Positions 53,528 to 62,831 of a DNA stretch of 64,000 nt are shown here, piece by piece (within the stretch, counting starts at the first letter, position 1; every line of letters starts with the position of its first letter). The position numbers were made by a program, and so were the translations under genes. The notes beneath the pieces are model-generated. The model had not been told where the DNA came from and searched no databases. It worked only from the letters and a program-made list of their open reading frames with translations. The stretch is taken from the NCBI RefSeq assembly GCF_012726295.1, contig NZ_JABAOB010000001.1:124001-188000 (forward strand), in the 5' to 3' direction. The stretch is from Chitinophaga sp. Ak27. GTDB taxonomy: Bacteria; Bacteroidota; Bacteroidia; Chitinophagales; Chitinophagaceae.

Positions 53528-54088
53528 TCAGGAGATCATTTTCCTGATAAACTTTTTGACCCCTTCCAGGGCCTTAATATTCCTCGAGATAGTGGCGTTT
53601 ACCGTGGCTCCCTCTACCATTAAGAAAAAATTATCCGCCAGCAGTTTCCTATCTACCGGACCATCATAATCCAGTTGCTGAAAAAGCCCTTGCAACAGCA
53701 TGCGTTGTCTGTTCTTATGGCCTTCCACCAACTGTTGCACTTGCTGGTCCTGCGTTCCTATCTCCGCAATAATTTTAATAAAAGGACAGCCATAAAAGTC
53801 AGGCTGCTGCTGTGCAATCCGGTAGTCGATAAACTTCAATATTTTTTCGCGGGGATGACTGATACCCTGGGTAAATTTCTCCAGGCCCTCAAACCATTCT
53901 TCTTCCTGCTTCCTCAGGTAAGCCAGCAGCAAGTCGTTTTTGGAGGGGAAGTGATTATACAATGAGCCAATGGCAATATCGGCTTCCGCAATGATTTGGT
54001 TGATTCCCGTTTGGTTAAATCCCTGGTGGTAAAACAAATCGGTGGCCACATTCAGAATCCGGTCTCTCACTTTTACTTTTTCCTTCAT
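53528..54088 (-). CDS. TetR/AcrR family repressor
   Basis: The 186-residue repressor has the N-terminal TetR helix-turn-helix (RDRILNVATDLFYHQGFNQT, IIAEADIAIGSLYNHFPSKN) and a helical ligand-binding domain with C-terminal VNATISRNIKALEGVKKFIR. It lies upstream of the hydrolase and MFS genes; three copies of one palindrome (52477, 53467, 54121) mark their promoters and its own. The natural inducer is unknown. It ends at a terminator, so the hydrolase has its own promoter. Confidence 0.92.
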   Translation of the reverse strand: MKEKVKVRDRILNVATDLFYHQGFNQTGINQIIAEADIAIGSLYNHFPSKNDLLLAYLRKQEEEWFEGLEKFTQGISHPREKILKFIDYRIAQQQPDFYGCPFIKIIAEIGTQDQQVQQLVEGHKNRQRMLLQGLFQQLDYDGPVDRKLLADNFFLMVEGATVNATISRNIKALEGVKKFIRKMIS

Positions 54089-54120
54089 AACCTTGTTTGA
54101 GCTGCTAAGGTATAAAAGTT

Positions 54121-54156
54121 TTCTTAAAAATAGATAGGTCTATCTATTTTTAAGAA
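54121..54156. promoter_or_regulatory. TetR operator 3 (autoregulatory)
   Basis: The 17-base arms TTCTTAAAAATAGATAG and their exact complement flank GT, giving a 36-base palindrome around the same TAGATAG-N2-CTATCTA core. It lies 32 bases before the TetR start. Confidence 0.85.
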
Positions 54157-54236
54157 AAATCCGGCGAAGTGATTTCTGTGAACAAACAACCGCCGGTACT
54201 TCGAAGCAACCTGGAAATTGCTGGGGCCGGTAGCCT

Positions 54237-55448
54237 TTAAATTCCCCTGGCATAGTCTTCCAGGTATTGAAAAGTGGGTGTCAACTGGCCCTTATCGACG
54301 ATGGTGGCCTTCCGGATCATCTCATTATCCTCCTTCAGCAATTCTTCAAACACGTATTTCATGAGCTGGTCGCCGAAATACTGCGAGGCGTCGCGTGGTA
54401 GTTCATTTGGCAAATTGCTCACGCACATCATATCAACGGTACCCGGAAGATAGGGCGCCGTTTGCGCCATGGTATCCCTGTTAACGCCGTATACCGGTTG
54501 TTCGATAGTACTATCGCCCAGGTTACAGGGTATCGATCCATTGGTATCGTCCGTAATATCCGCGATCACCTGGATATGGAAATTATCTTTTTTGAGATCA
54601 TCCGGCTGGAAGAGTGGAGGAATATTATGGTCCCAATAAATACCGTTCATAAGAATATCGCTGACAGTAACATAAGGCAGGAAACGGCATTCATATTCCT
54701 CCGGATGTGCATGGAAGTCATTCCTGCTATAGGTTTTATCATTCTTGCGCAGGTACAACTCTCCCGCTTTCAACTGGGTATATACCGGGTAGCTATACTT
54801 GTTGATGAGATATTCTTCCGGTGGAATGTACTTAATACCGAGCAATCCCATAATCTCCAGGGCGCCCGCTGCCACCCGCCCGGAGCCGGTAATCACCATT
54901 TTCATGGGAGGTAGCTTGATCCCAAAATAATGGCTAATTAGTTCCTGGAAATCATGACAGGTATGTACTCTTTTAAAATGAAACAGTTTGGTTTTCTCGC
55001 CGTAAGCCATCAGACCATTGTGCGCCCCTACCACACCGGCAAAGAAGCCAAAGCCCAGGATACGCTGCCCATCCGGGTGTACCAGGCATTCATAATCGAT
55101 GAGCGTTATATTTTTTTCCAGGATGGCCTGCAGCATATGCTGGTTATGCGGCTGTTTCTTTTTCGTGTGACTGAAGAACAGGTAGGTCTTCCCTCCTATT
55201 AATTTTTCTACCGGCACTTCTTTAATACCCATCAGAACAGAACAGCGGGAAAGATCTTCCCGCAGTGTAATTCCGGCCTTTTCATATTCTTCATCTTTAA
55301 AGCAGCGCCATGGAGATGGTTGTACGTATAGGCGTACCTGTGGGAAGTGCTGTTGTATCCAAACACATTGTTTGGGTGTAAACGCCACCCTGTTGTCATG
55401 CGGCTGTTTTTCCTCCCTTATAAGCCCTATATGAATCGTGTTTTCCAT
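54237..55448 (-). CDS. Lysine/alanine-dehydrogenase-like NAD(P) oxidoreductase (saccharopine-dehydrogenase type)
   Basis: Start ATG 55448 (MENTIHIGLIREEKQPHDNR) fits the family; the frame extends 29 codons upstream. The 403-residue protein has the AlaDH/PNT N-terminal domain (RVAFTPKQCVWIQQHFPQVR), the central PhosphorylatedYFFSHTKKKQPHN block and the Rossmann fold (PPMKMVITGSGRVAAGALEI). The C-terminal part has DTNGSIPCNLGDSTIEQPVY. It resembles LYS1 saccharopine dehydrogenase (L-lysine forming), common in Bacteroidota, though its true substrate is not proven. It is monocistronic and close to tRNA-Leu(CAA). Confidence 0.82.
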   Translation of the reverse strand: MENTIHIGLIREEKQPHDNRVAFTPKQCVWIQQHFPQVRLYVQPSPWRCFKDEEYEKAGITLREDLSRCSVLMGIKEVPVEKLIGGKTYLFFSHTKKKQPHNQHMLQAILEKNITLIDYECLVHPDGQRILGFGFFAGVVGAHNGLMAYGEKTKLFHFKRVHTCHDFQELISHYFGIKLPPMKMVITGSGRVAAGALEIMGLLGIKYIPPEEYLINKYSYPVYTQLKAGELYLRKNDKTYSRNDFHAHPEEYECRFLPYVTVSDILMNGIYWDHNIPPLFQPDDLKKDNFHIQVIADITDDTNGSIPCNLGDSTIEQPVYGVNRDTMAQTAPYLPGTVDMMCVSNLPNELPRDASQYFGDQLMKYVFEELLKEDNEMIRKATIVDKGQLTPTFQYLEDYARGI

Positions 55449-55624
55449 TCTCTGAATGTACGGTATTTTAGTGAACCGGGAAGGTGGTCGTAAAATTTTT
55501 ACGCGATAAAACAAACCCGGGGCAGTACACATCAAACACTTTATGGTAGCCTATTTACAGGGTTTCAGTTCTACCATCTAAGAACGGCAGCGGAAAAAAA
55601 TATCAGGTAAAATGAAAAAAAATA

Positions 55625-55654
55625 TTGGAGATTAAAAAAGAGTTTCTATATTTG
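55625..55654 (+). promoter_or_regulatory. Promoter of tRNA-Leu(CAA)
   Basis: TTG (55625-55627) and TATATTTG (55647-55654) are separated by exactly 19 bases, a perfect Bacteroidota housekeeping promoter 39 bases before the tRNA. It is the same -7 sequence and spacing as the tRNA-Leu(CAG) promoter at 7511-7540. Confidence 0.85.
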
Positions 55655-55693
55655 CATCCCGCAATTGACGCGGAGAGTTCTTATAAAAGTATT

Positions 55694-55777
55694 GCCCAGA
55701 TGGCGGAATTGGTAGACGCGCTAGACTCAAAATCTTGTTTCGGCAACGGAGTGCAGGTTCGATTCCTGTTCTGGGCA
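55694..55777 (+). tRNA. tRNA-Leu (anticodon CAA)
   Basis: The 84-base class II tRNA has acceptor arms GCCCAGA/TCTGGGC with discriminator A, D-loop AATTGGTAGACGC, anticodon stem CTAGA/TCTTG with loop CTCAAAA (anticodon CAA, reads UUG), a variable arm, and T-arm GGTTCGATTCC. CCA is not encoded. Promoter upstream, terminator 21 bases downstream. Confidence 0.95.
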
Positions 55778-56138
55778 CCTTGGTTATCAACTATTTATAA
55801 AGGTCCGCAATTGCGGGCCTTTTTCATTTTCAATAATTTGCAAACAACCCTCTGGCGGCTTATTTAAAGAACTATATCTACGAATTTAGTCGTTACATGC
55901 TGAAACTACAATTTCTCCTAAATAATTTGGAACTGTTAAAGGATAGATGAACAATCTTTTTGTATTGATCTAATGGTCACTCTGTTATGCTCTGTTGGAT
56001 AAACGGAGTATTTAGGTACTCTCTATATCACACAAGAAAGCCCCGGTGAATGAACCAGGCTATGAATTTGAAAAACCCATCCCCTGATATCCTCTCACCA
56101 AAGCCTTATTTGCCAATTTCCGCTGGACGCAAAACAGG
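55778..56138. other. Gap between tRNA-Leu(CAA) and PUL 3
   Basis: The 361-base gap contains the tRNA terminator (55799-55827) and then AT-rich sequence without a credible coding frame. It marks the start of the AT-richer PUL 3 region. I found no repeat of the tRNA 3' end inside the window. Confidence 0.5.
55799..55827 (+). terminator. Terminator of tRNA-Leu(CAA)
   Basis: AAGGTCCGC-AATT-GCGGGCCTT, with a G-T pair, is followed by TTTCATTTTC, 21 bases past the tRNA 3' end. Confidence 0.85.
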
Positions 56139-58229
56139 CTACTTGGAAATCACATCGTATTTCAAAAACAGGAAATCAGCAGGACGCTTGATAAAAAAAC
56201 TGATATTTCCGCTGGCATCAGCTTTTTTCAACATGGCTTCTCCTGTTTGCAGATTAATAATTTTGATCGTTTTACCTGCCAAAAACTTCAGGGCTACTTT
56301 TTTTGCCTGTTCCTCGTTATGTAATTCTCTGAACAGTAGTAAATAGTTGTTCAGCACGCCCTGTTCACTGATCATTTGAAACCCGGACCAACCTTCATTA
56401 TCAGGCTTATCACCTATCGGGAAGGTATAAGAAGTGAACATCTTCTTTCTGTGCTCTTTATACAATGCTATGAATTTTTTCAGTTCAGCATGTCCCTGTG
56501 GATCAAGATACTGGCCGCTTTGAAAAAAACATGGTACAAAGGGTATACCCATGGCAAAGGTATAGGAATGACTATATTGCGGTGCATCGCTTCGTTCAGC
56601 GTTAGAACGCTTTGGATTTTGCAGTAATACCTGCAATTTATTACTGTTGAAATACTTAGCCATTAACCAATGCTGACGCAACACCTGGTAAGGAACCATC
56701 GTTAAATGTGCCGGCAAACTTTCCTGTATATTTTGAAAATAAATGCTTCCATATTCTTTACAATAATACCAGCCGTAACGGGGATCATCGTATTCGGGAC
56801 ATAGGGTGAATTGTGTTTTCATGGGTGCATACTTCATCACATCCCGGTACTTTTTTATCCGGTCTTCATAGTCTCTGCGATCATGCAATTGATCAAAGTC
56901 CACTTTCCAGGAAATAAATCCCAAAGCATCAATATTTTTTTTCATTTCTTCCGCTGTACAATACTTTGCTGTTACCCAAAGCCCGAAACGAAGATTGAAT
57001 TTATCGGCCTGTGCTTTAATTGTTTCCCACCCATCTTTGTAACGGGGTTCAAAATCCCTGGCATCTCCAAAGCGCCCTCCCTTTTGCCAGCCATCGTCAA
57101 TCTGCATTACTTCCACCCCTACATCTGCCAGGGCCGGAATTTCTTTCATCAAATAGTCTTCTTCCGTAAATCTTGCTCCGTCAGGGTCTGCAGGGCCCCA
57201 TGTGTTGCTAAGGATGAACATATCCCTTTCCGGAAAAACAGGGTAACGGGTGCGGTCAAATTTTTTCAATGCCAGTTGCATGCCGTCATTACCACCATCC
57301 CATAAAATGGTCCATGTAGCCCAGCATTCCCGGAAACGATCGGCCACAATTTCCTCAGCGCCCAGTCCCCAACCGGTTACCATTAATCCATCGGGGCCGG
57401 AATAAAAACTACCGGTGAGATGTCCCTGCTGATTTACGCATTTAGGTGATTCTTTCACCAGGGTAACCCCTTCGCTCCCCTTCTTATATTCAACACTAAT
57501 TCCGCTTGCCCAGTTATTGTCTTCAGGTAAAAACAGCGGATAGCCCGTTACTATTTTTTCCTCCAGCATATCACGGCTGGGATCATGTCTTCCTCCGGGA
57601 TTATTATAATACCCCCAATAGCGACGCTGGTTTTCTACAGCAAAATTCAAAGGCAGATAATCGCAACGAGGACCAGGCAGTTCCATATTGTACCCATAGC
57701 TATTCACCTTTTCTTCTTCTGCCCTAATATTCTTGGCAACAAATCCCTCCATGGCTTTGAGACGCAACTGAGTACGGATGCCTACTGCATCGGGGTATAC
57801 CCATATCACATGTTGCACCAACAATGCAGACGCAGGATATTCTATTGTAGATATAATTTGAAGATATTTATTACTAAACCCTTCATCATTACCTTCTGTA
57901 ACGGCGACACTAACTAGCTTCGCTATTGAAGAATCGTTGATAGCGCCGGGCAGGCTCCAGTCGCTCTTCATCTTTGGATTAATTTGCACATACTCTTTAC
58001 CACGTAATAAACTTTTGAGACTGGTAGTTTGCAAACCACTGCCAGTCCATTTCCAAATCCTTTCCAATTTACCGGTAGAAGCAGTAATTTGATCTTTCTT
58101 CACCGTCACCGTGGCATTTTCTAAACGGTAAACCGAATCCGCAACGGGCCGTAGGCTCCCTTTTTGAGCCAGTGCAGGAGCGGCTGCATAGGCGAACATG
58201 CCTAGTAATAGTGCTAATAGAGACTTCAT
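56139..58229 (-). CDS. GH36-like alpha-galactosidase, secreted
   Basis: The 696-residue protein has a signal peptide (MKSLLALLLGMFAYAAAPAL, then AQ), an N-terminal beta-supersandwich and a clan GH-D TIM barrel. The barrel carries VMQIDDGWQKGGRFGDA and, as nucleophile strand, WKVDFDQ; the general acid would be in the later CPEYDDPRYGWYY region. These patterns are GH36-like, the family of microbial alpha-galactosidases; close relatives act on other sugars, so specificity is tentative. It is the last enzyme of PUL 3, 43 bases after the DUF5703 gene. Confidence 0.8.
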   Translation of the reverse strand: MKSLLALLLGMFAYAAAPALAQKGSLRPVADSVYRLENATVTVKKDQITASTGKLERIWKWTGSGLQTTSLKSLLRGKEYVQINPKMKSDWSLPGAINDSSIAKLVSVAVTEGNDEGFSNKYLQIISTIEYPASALLVQHVIWVYPDAVGIRTQLRLKAMEGFVAKNIRAEEEKVNSYGYNMELPGPRCDYLPLNFAVENQRRYWGYYNNPGGRHDPSRDMLEEKIVTGYPLFLPEDNNWASGISVEYKKGSEGVTLVKESPKCVNQQGHLTGSFYSGPDGLMVTGWGLGAEEIVADRFRECWATWTILWDGGNDGMQLALKKFDRTRYPVFPERDMFILSNTWGPADPDGARFTEEDYLMKEIPALADVGVEVMQIDDGWQKGGRFGDARDFEPRYKDGWETIKAQADKFNLRFGLWVTAKYCTAEEMKKNIDALGFISWKVDFDQLHDRRDYEDRIKKYRDVMKYAPMKTQFTLCPEYDDPRYGWYYCKEYGSIYFQNIQESLPAHLTMVPYQVLRQHWLMAKYFNSNKLQVLLQNPKRSNAERSDAPQYSHSYTFAMGIPFVPCFFQSGQYLDPQGHAELKKFIALYKEHRKKMFTSYTFPIGDKPDNEGWSGFQMISEQGVLNNYLLLFRELHNEEQAKKVALKFLAGKTIKIINLQTGEAMLKKADASGNISFFIKRPADFLFLKYDVISK

Positions 58230-58272
58230 TATATATCAGTTAAACTGTTTACGAACTTTTTTATATCTGACA

Positions 58273-60504
58273 TCATCTTGCCATTTTCTGCTTCCGTGTC
58301 AGCTTTCCATTATCAACCAGGCCTTCAAAAACTTTCCTCCCCGGCCCTCTTAGCTTAAAACGCACATTCCATTCTTTCGGCCAGGCGGGTAAAAGCCGTA
58401 CCTCCTCACTGTCGTATTGCAAGAGCATGCGCTGTAGCGCAATGGAAGCCACACTGCCATGATCCTGATCAGGTGTCCAATCATAATTGGGGCCCCAGAA
58501 GGCAGGAAAACGGAAGCCGGTGTCCCATTTTGAAAAGCTTTCTACAATCATTTTCTTTGCGTCTTCCGACAACCCAAGACAAGCGGCCTGAATAGAATTT
58601 TGCTGCCAGCCCCCGTTTTCTTTATGTGTTTTTGCAGCAAACGTTCTCCTGGCTAACTCCACATTGGGCTTGCCGAGTGCAAACATCCTGTATGGAAAAA
58701 CGGCATATAACTCTGGATTTTCCATATTGGCCTTATTGCTATATGTATACGCCGGTGCAAGCAACGTATCATTACCTACTACCCGGATGGGCAAAGCCGG
58801 TAAATCGCTCACCAGCTTAGTCCACTGCTCTCTTTTCTCTTTTCCTGTAAGCGCCGAGGGCAGACAAAGCATTTTTCCGGCCACAGTGGCTATGCCAACA
58901 ATTTCAGGCAATGGATTCACTGCCGAGTGAAAGGTTTCTAAGGACATAGCGGGGTCGAAGAGAATTTTCCCGTCCTTACCACGTCTCCAATGCTGATCAT
59001 AGAAAGTAAGAATCTCCGAAACAAACGGAACCAACGTGTCTCTCGCAAACCGGCTACTCCTTGTAAATGAATAGTAATCCAGCATCATCAGCGACAATTC
59101 CAGGCCACTCTGCCAGTAATAACGGATATAGGGGTTTTTGGCATAGCCATCTTTAAGGGTATCTCTATTACATCCGTAATCACCATCGGCATATGTGCCC
59201 CAGAAGTTCATTGTTTCTGGAAAGAAAGCACCTGCATGCCCGTAATATTTTATTGTCGCTGCTTTTCGGATAGGCAATGCCTCCATATACATAGAAAATA
59301 GTGGCTGCATCAGATCAAAGTCGCCGGTTGCAAGCAAAGACCAATAAGGCAGGCGCGTATTTTGCCACCAGTAGCATCCGCCCCAGAGGCGAAAATCAGC
59401 ATTCAGGTTCTTATAATCGCCAACACGGTTATAAGTATCTACAGTAAAAATACTGCCGTTAAATTTTATGGGCGAATTACCTCTGCCACTACAGGCGGTA
59501 ATGAAACGCTGTAAAATATATCCCTGTGTTACCGTTTCTGCCTCTTTCCTGTTAGCAGGGTCCTTTGCTGTAATGAAAATATACGAGCGGTTCCAAAACT
59601 GCTTCCACCACGCCTTATGTGCCGCTTCCCGCTTTGCCACGGGAATGGCGCTAATGGATGCTGCGCGGGCAAATAGTGTTTGCTTCCATTGTGCTACACT
59701 ACCTCGCTGCGTGAGCGGAAAAATATTGATTAGAAAATTGCCCGCCGCCTTTTTGGTGGTAAGCACCGTGTCAGAAATATTGCTCATTCCTGCCGCTTCA
59801 ATCATAAGCCCGAAATTCCGGTGGAGCAAAGGATCCACATCTTTATTTTTAAATGTTGACAAGGACTGTATTTGAAGATTATGGCTCCAAATGGAATTAA
59901 CGTTGTGGTGAAATGCAACAATTCTATTGCTGTTGTTCAATTGCAACGAATCAGCCTCCTCATACACTATTTTCTCACAATCCTCCGACACCTGTTTAGC
60001 ACCAATGCCCCAAACACCCCATCCATCATAGCCAAGTAGCGGCCGCCGCTCTTTTCGCCAGTTTTCATAAGTCACCCGTACATTCACTGGATTTCTACTT
60101 TTTATATCCACCTGTATCACCGGATGATTAGCATCTATCCAGCATCTTATTTTAGCATTGCCATAACTGATAAAGATTTCTCCATCCTGCAATTTCAGTT
60201 CCTGTAAGAATTTCCCTTCATCCAGGGGGTTAGGTGTAACAGATACACGTACTTTTCCCAATTTCAACAACCGGCCCAAATCGTCCCATGCATCAGTTTT
60301 GGAGACATAAAAAACCAAGTCCCCATTAGCTTCCACCCAAATGTTAGCGCCAATATCGCCATTACCAAGCGGCATTGACCCCTGCGAGTTTATTCCCGGC
60401 GACGACCACGCAATATTGAAATCATTTAATGTCTTTTTCTGTGCAAAAATGTCCGGTATCAATAATGCAAAAAACAAGTAAAAAAAAACTACTTTCCTTA
60501 TCAT
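58273..60504 (-). CDS. DUF5703 protein, GH95-like
   Basis: The 743-residue secreted protein has a signal peptide (ending PDIFAQ) and begins with the block FNIAWSSPGINSQGSMPLGN-GDIGANIW-VEANGDLVFYVSKTDAW, which I associate with DUF5703. The rest resembles the GH95 layout: beta-sandwich, (alpha/alpha)6 barrel (RLWGGCYWWQNTRLPYWSLL, ETMNFWGTYADGDYG), and C-terminal beta domain (VRLLPAWPKEWNVRFKLRGP). It is probably a glycosidase of unsettled specificity; GH95 enzymes act on alpha-L-fucosides or galactosides. Middle of three enzyme genes in PUL 3. Confidence 0.72.
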   Translation of the reverse strand: MIRKVVFFYLFFALLIPDIFAQKKTLNDFNIAWSSPGINSQGSMPLGNGDIGANIWVEANGDLVFYVSKTDAWDDLGRLLKLGKVRVSVTPNPLDEGKFLQELKLQDGEIFISYGNAKIRCWIDANHPVIQVDIKSRNPVNVRVTYENWRKERRPLLGYDGWGVWGIGAKQVSEDCEKIVYEEADSLQLNNSNRIVAFHHNVNSIWSHNLQIQSLSTFKNKDVDPLLHRNFGLMIEAAGMSNISDTVLTTKKAAGNFLINIFPLTQRGSVAQWKQTLFARAASISAIPVAKREAAHKAWWKQFWNRSYIFITAKDPANRKEAETVTQGYILQRFITACSGRGNSPIKFNGSIFTVDTYNRVGDYKNLNADFRLWGGCYWWQNTRLPYWSLLATGDFDLMQPLFSMYMEALPIRKAATIKYYGHAGAFFPETMNFWGTYADGDYGCNRDTLKDGYAKNPYIRYYWQSGLELSLMMLDYYSFTRSSRFARDTLVPFVSEILTFYDQHWRRGKDGKILFDPAMSLETFHSAVNPLPEIVGIATVAGKMLCLPSALTGKEKREQWTKLVSDLPALPIRVVGNDTLLAPAYTYSNKANMENPELYAVFPYRMFALGKPNVELARRTFAAKTHKENGGWQQNSIQAACLGLSEDAKKMIVESFSKWDTGFRFPAFWGPNYDWTPDQDHGSVASIALQRMLLQYDSEEVRLLPAWPKEWNVRFKLRGPGRKVFEGLVDNGKLTRKQKMAR

Positions 60505-60587
60505 TTAAATAGTCGGTTTAATATTCATAAATACTTTTAGACATCAACATTATCCTTACTTTAAAACCGAAGTTTAATAAACTTACT

Positions 60588-62831
60588 TCACTTTTTCATC
60601 CCGGATAATGTCATCAACATAGTCTTACCTGCTTTTATAAATACAACAGGACAAGTGCTGATGAATCCCTGCGGATAAATTTGAGCTGGATTATTGTCAA
60701 CGAACACCCGAACATTCGCATCAAATTTTGTAGGATTGCAAATAGTAAGTGTGTTGCCGTTCAGTTTCGCCTCCACATGGTCAAATACCACCAATTCCTT
60801 TTTAACAGGATTGACATAGATACCCGGAATCTGCGCTACGGTAAGCATAGCACTCACCTGCGCCCATGTATTACCATGAAATACGCTACCTATGTTTTCA
60901 TGCCCTTCCCAATCACTTAGGTTTACCCGCTCATTGATCCAGCCAACATGTTGGTCTTTGATGGGACGATCGGCCCTTGCAATATATTGCATGATGTTAT
61001 GCGCTACATCATAAGCCATACCTAAGTATAATTTGTTGCCGGTAGCTCTGTACAACTTAAGCAGGCAGTCGCCGGACAATGTGCAGATGCCTGGACCGCC
61101 GTGTTTGTTTTGCGTGTTGGCCCATACAGCGCCGGTAGTTTTCATATCTAATTGACCAAACAAAGAGGATGCAGGAAATTTGTAATCATAAGTAACCATC
61201 CAGGTAGCGCAAAAAGCAGCTGCATCTTCGGCATAATGCAACCATTCTTTTTCTTTTGTTACCTCGTACATGGTCATGAATGATTCAAGCATAGCAAAAG
61301 CCGTTTCAGCATCGTTGTTCTGCAATATCTCGCCGGGACCTCCACATGAAATTCCTTTTACAGTGAAATTTTTGTAGTAATAACGTGCTACTTCTTTGGC
61401 TACCGCCAGCCATTGCGACTTATTTTCAAACTTCGATGCCAAAGCCAACCCAGCAATCGCCATAGCTGCGCTGTTGCTGCCGCCCACCTTTATTTCGGCC
61501 GTTTCGATATCAATGAACTGACCCCACTGGTGATTTTCCCGCCAGAGATTTACAAATGCTTCGGATAATTTATGAAGGGGTGCTTGCCATGCTACGGGCA
61601 TGGTCCAATTCTTATTTTTCAATTGCTGTGAAAAACAATACTTATAAGTAAAGTACAATGCATCCGCATTCTTGCGCAACAGGAGTAAATTATCAGGATG
61701 TGGCTCCCAAAAACAATCGCTGCACCAAACCTTGCCTTTGCCGCAGCCATAAAAGAACCCACTCTTCGCCTGACTTTGGGTGATTATTTTGTGATAATTC
61801 TTAAATGATCTGTCTGCGGAACTGTCAGCCCCGATTTCACTTAAAGGCAGCGTAACCATCAAACCACCTACCCAGCCTAATTGCCATTTCAAGTTCCAAC
61901 TGTCACCACCTAAAGTATATAAGCTATCCTGGGCGCTCCACCAATCGCTTTCCTGCCTTTCCATTAACTCAAACGCCTTACTGAAAGGCAACTGGTTGAT
62001 ACGGACAGAAGTGGCGAAGCTTTTACGAATACTTAGAAATTGATTGTTTAAATCTTTAGGTGACGAAAGATGGTTGAATGTATAAACCCTATATCGGATG
62101 GTCACTTTATCACCTTGTTTCAGATCTGCACCTGTTTCCCTTGAAGTCGATAAACTGGCCATACTATAGTATTTCTGCCTCACGCATGGCGCAGCAATGA
62201 TAAACTCCGCCTTGTTTCGTTTTTCATTTTCTTTAAAAACTAAAACACTGTTACCCAGTTCGGTAGCCTGCTCTGTCAATATCCAGATACCCTTCTTCGT
62301 TTTCGGAAAATAGATCCCCACTCCCGGAGTGGAAAGATCGCCTGTATTCAAATCCATTTCCGATTCTCCTTCATACTTATTCAACCGGGGTACATTGGTA
62401 ATGGTTACAGGCAGGTCTTTATTGTAGTCTTTTTTCTTAAATAAAGGGGGATAGCCGTAATCAAGTACATCAAAACGGTTACCGTTGTATGCTGCCGCAG
62501 GCATAATAACATAATTGTCAACCTCCCAATTACTGAACAAAAAGTTTACAGCTACGCCGGCCTTGCTTGCGTTGCCTTTCGCCACTTGAAAAGTAAGGAT
62601 TGTTTCTTTGTTGTCAGCAGCGGCGCCCTTTTCTCTTTTACACTCCCACACCGCATCATTCACGGTAACGATGGACCGGTTGTTTTTAAAATCAACATCC
62701 AGGCATCTTTCGGGTCTATTTCCATTATAGTACTGCACCTGTGCTTTGATGCTCATCTCCGGCGTGACTTGTTGAGAGAACCCTTGCAGGCAAAATAGAA
62801 ATGATATTATAAGGGCTTTTATTCTATTCAT
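60588..62831 (-). CDS. Unclassified secreted (alpha/alpha)6-toroid enzyme candidate
   Basis: The 747-residue protein has a signal peptide (MNRIKALIISFLFCLQGFSQ). An N-terminal beta domain (to about 270) is followed by a helical region with the rhythm of a six-hairpin glycosidase: WNLKWQLGWVGGLMVTLPLS, GCGKGKVWCSDCFWEPHPDN, GGPGEILQNNDAETAFAMLE, ENIGSVFHGNTWAQVSAMLT. A beta tail follows (VFDHVEAKLNGNTLTICNPT). I cannot assign a GH family. Its place between SusD and two glycosidase genes argues for a glycan-active enzyme; Asp and Glu in the NNDAET and DWEGHENIG segments are candidate catalytic residues. Confidence 0.65.
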   Translation of the reverse strand: MNRIKALIISFLFCLQGFSQQVTPEMSIKAQVQYYNGNRPERCLDVDFKNNRSIVTVNDAVWECKREKGAAADNKETILTFQVAKGNASKAGVAVNFLFSNWEVDNYVIMPAAAYNGNRFDVLDYGYPPLFKKKDYNKDLPVTITNVPRLNKYEGESEMDLNTGDLSTPGVGIYFPKTKKGIWILTEQATELGNSVLVFKENEKRNKAEFIIAAPCVRQKYYSMASLSTSRETGADLKQGDKVTIRYRVYTFNHLSSPKDLNNQFLSIRKSFATSVRINQLPFSKAFELMERQESDWWSAQDSLYTLGGDSWNLKWQLGWVGGLMVTLPLSEIGADSSADRSFKNYHKIITQSQAKSGFFYGCGKGKVWCSDCFWEPHPDNLLLLRKNADALYFTYKYCFSQQLKNKNWTMPVAWQAPLHKLSEAFVNLWRENHQWGQFIDIETAEIKVGGSNSAAMAIAGLALASKFENKSQWLAVAKEVARYYYKNFTVKGISCGGPGEILQNNDAETAFAMLESFMTMYEVTKEKEWLHYAEDAAAFCATWMVTYDYKFPASSLFGQLDMKTTGAVWANTQNKHGGPGICTLSGDCLLKLYRATGNKLYLGMAYDVAHNIMQYIARADRPIKDQHVGWINERVNLSDWEGHENIGSVFHGNTWAQVSAMLTVAQIPGIYVNPVKKELVVFDHVEAKLNGNTLTICNPTKFDANVRVFVDNNPAQIYPQGFISTCPVVFIKAGKTMLMTLSGMKK

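Noticed and set aside
55625..55867. Plus-strand frame of 80 codons
   Set aside because: It spans the promoter, tRNA-Leu(CAA) and terminator.
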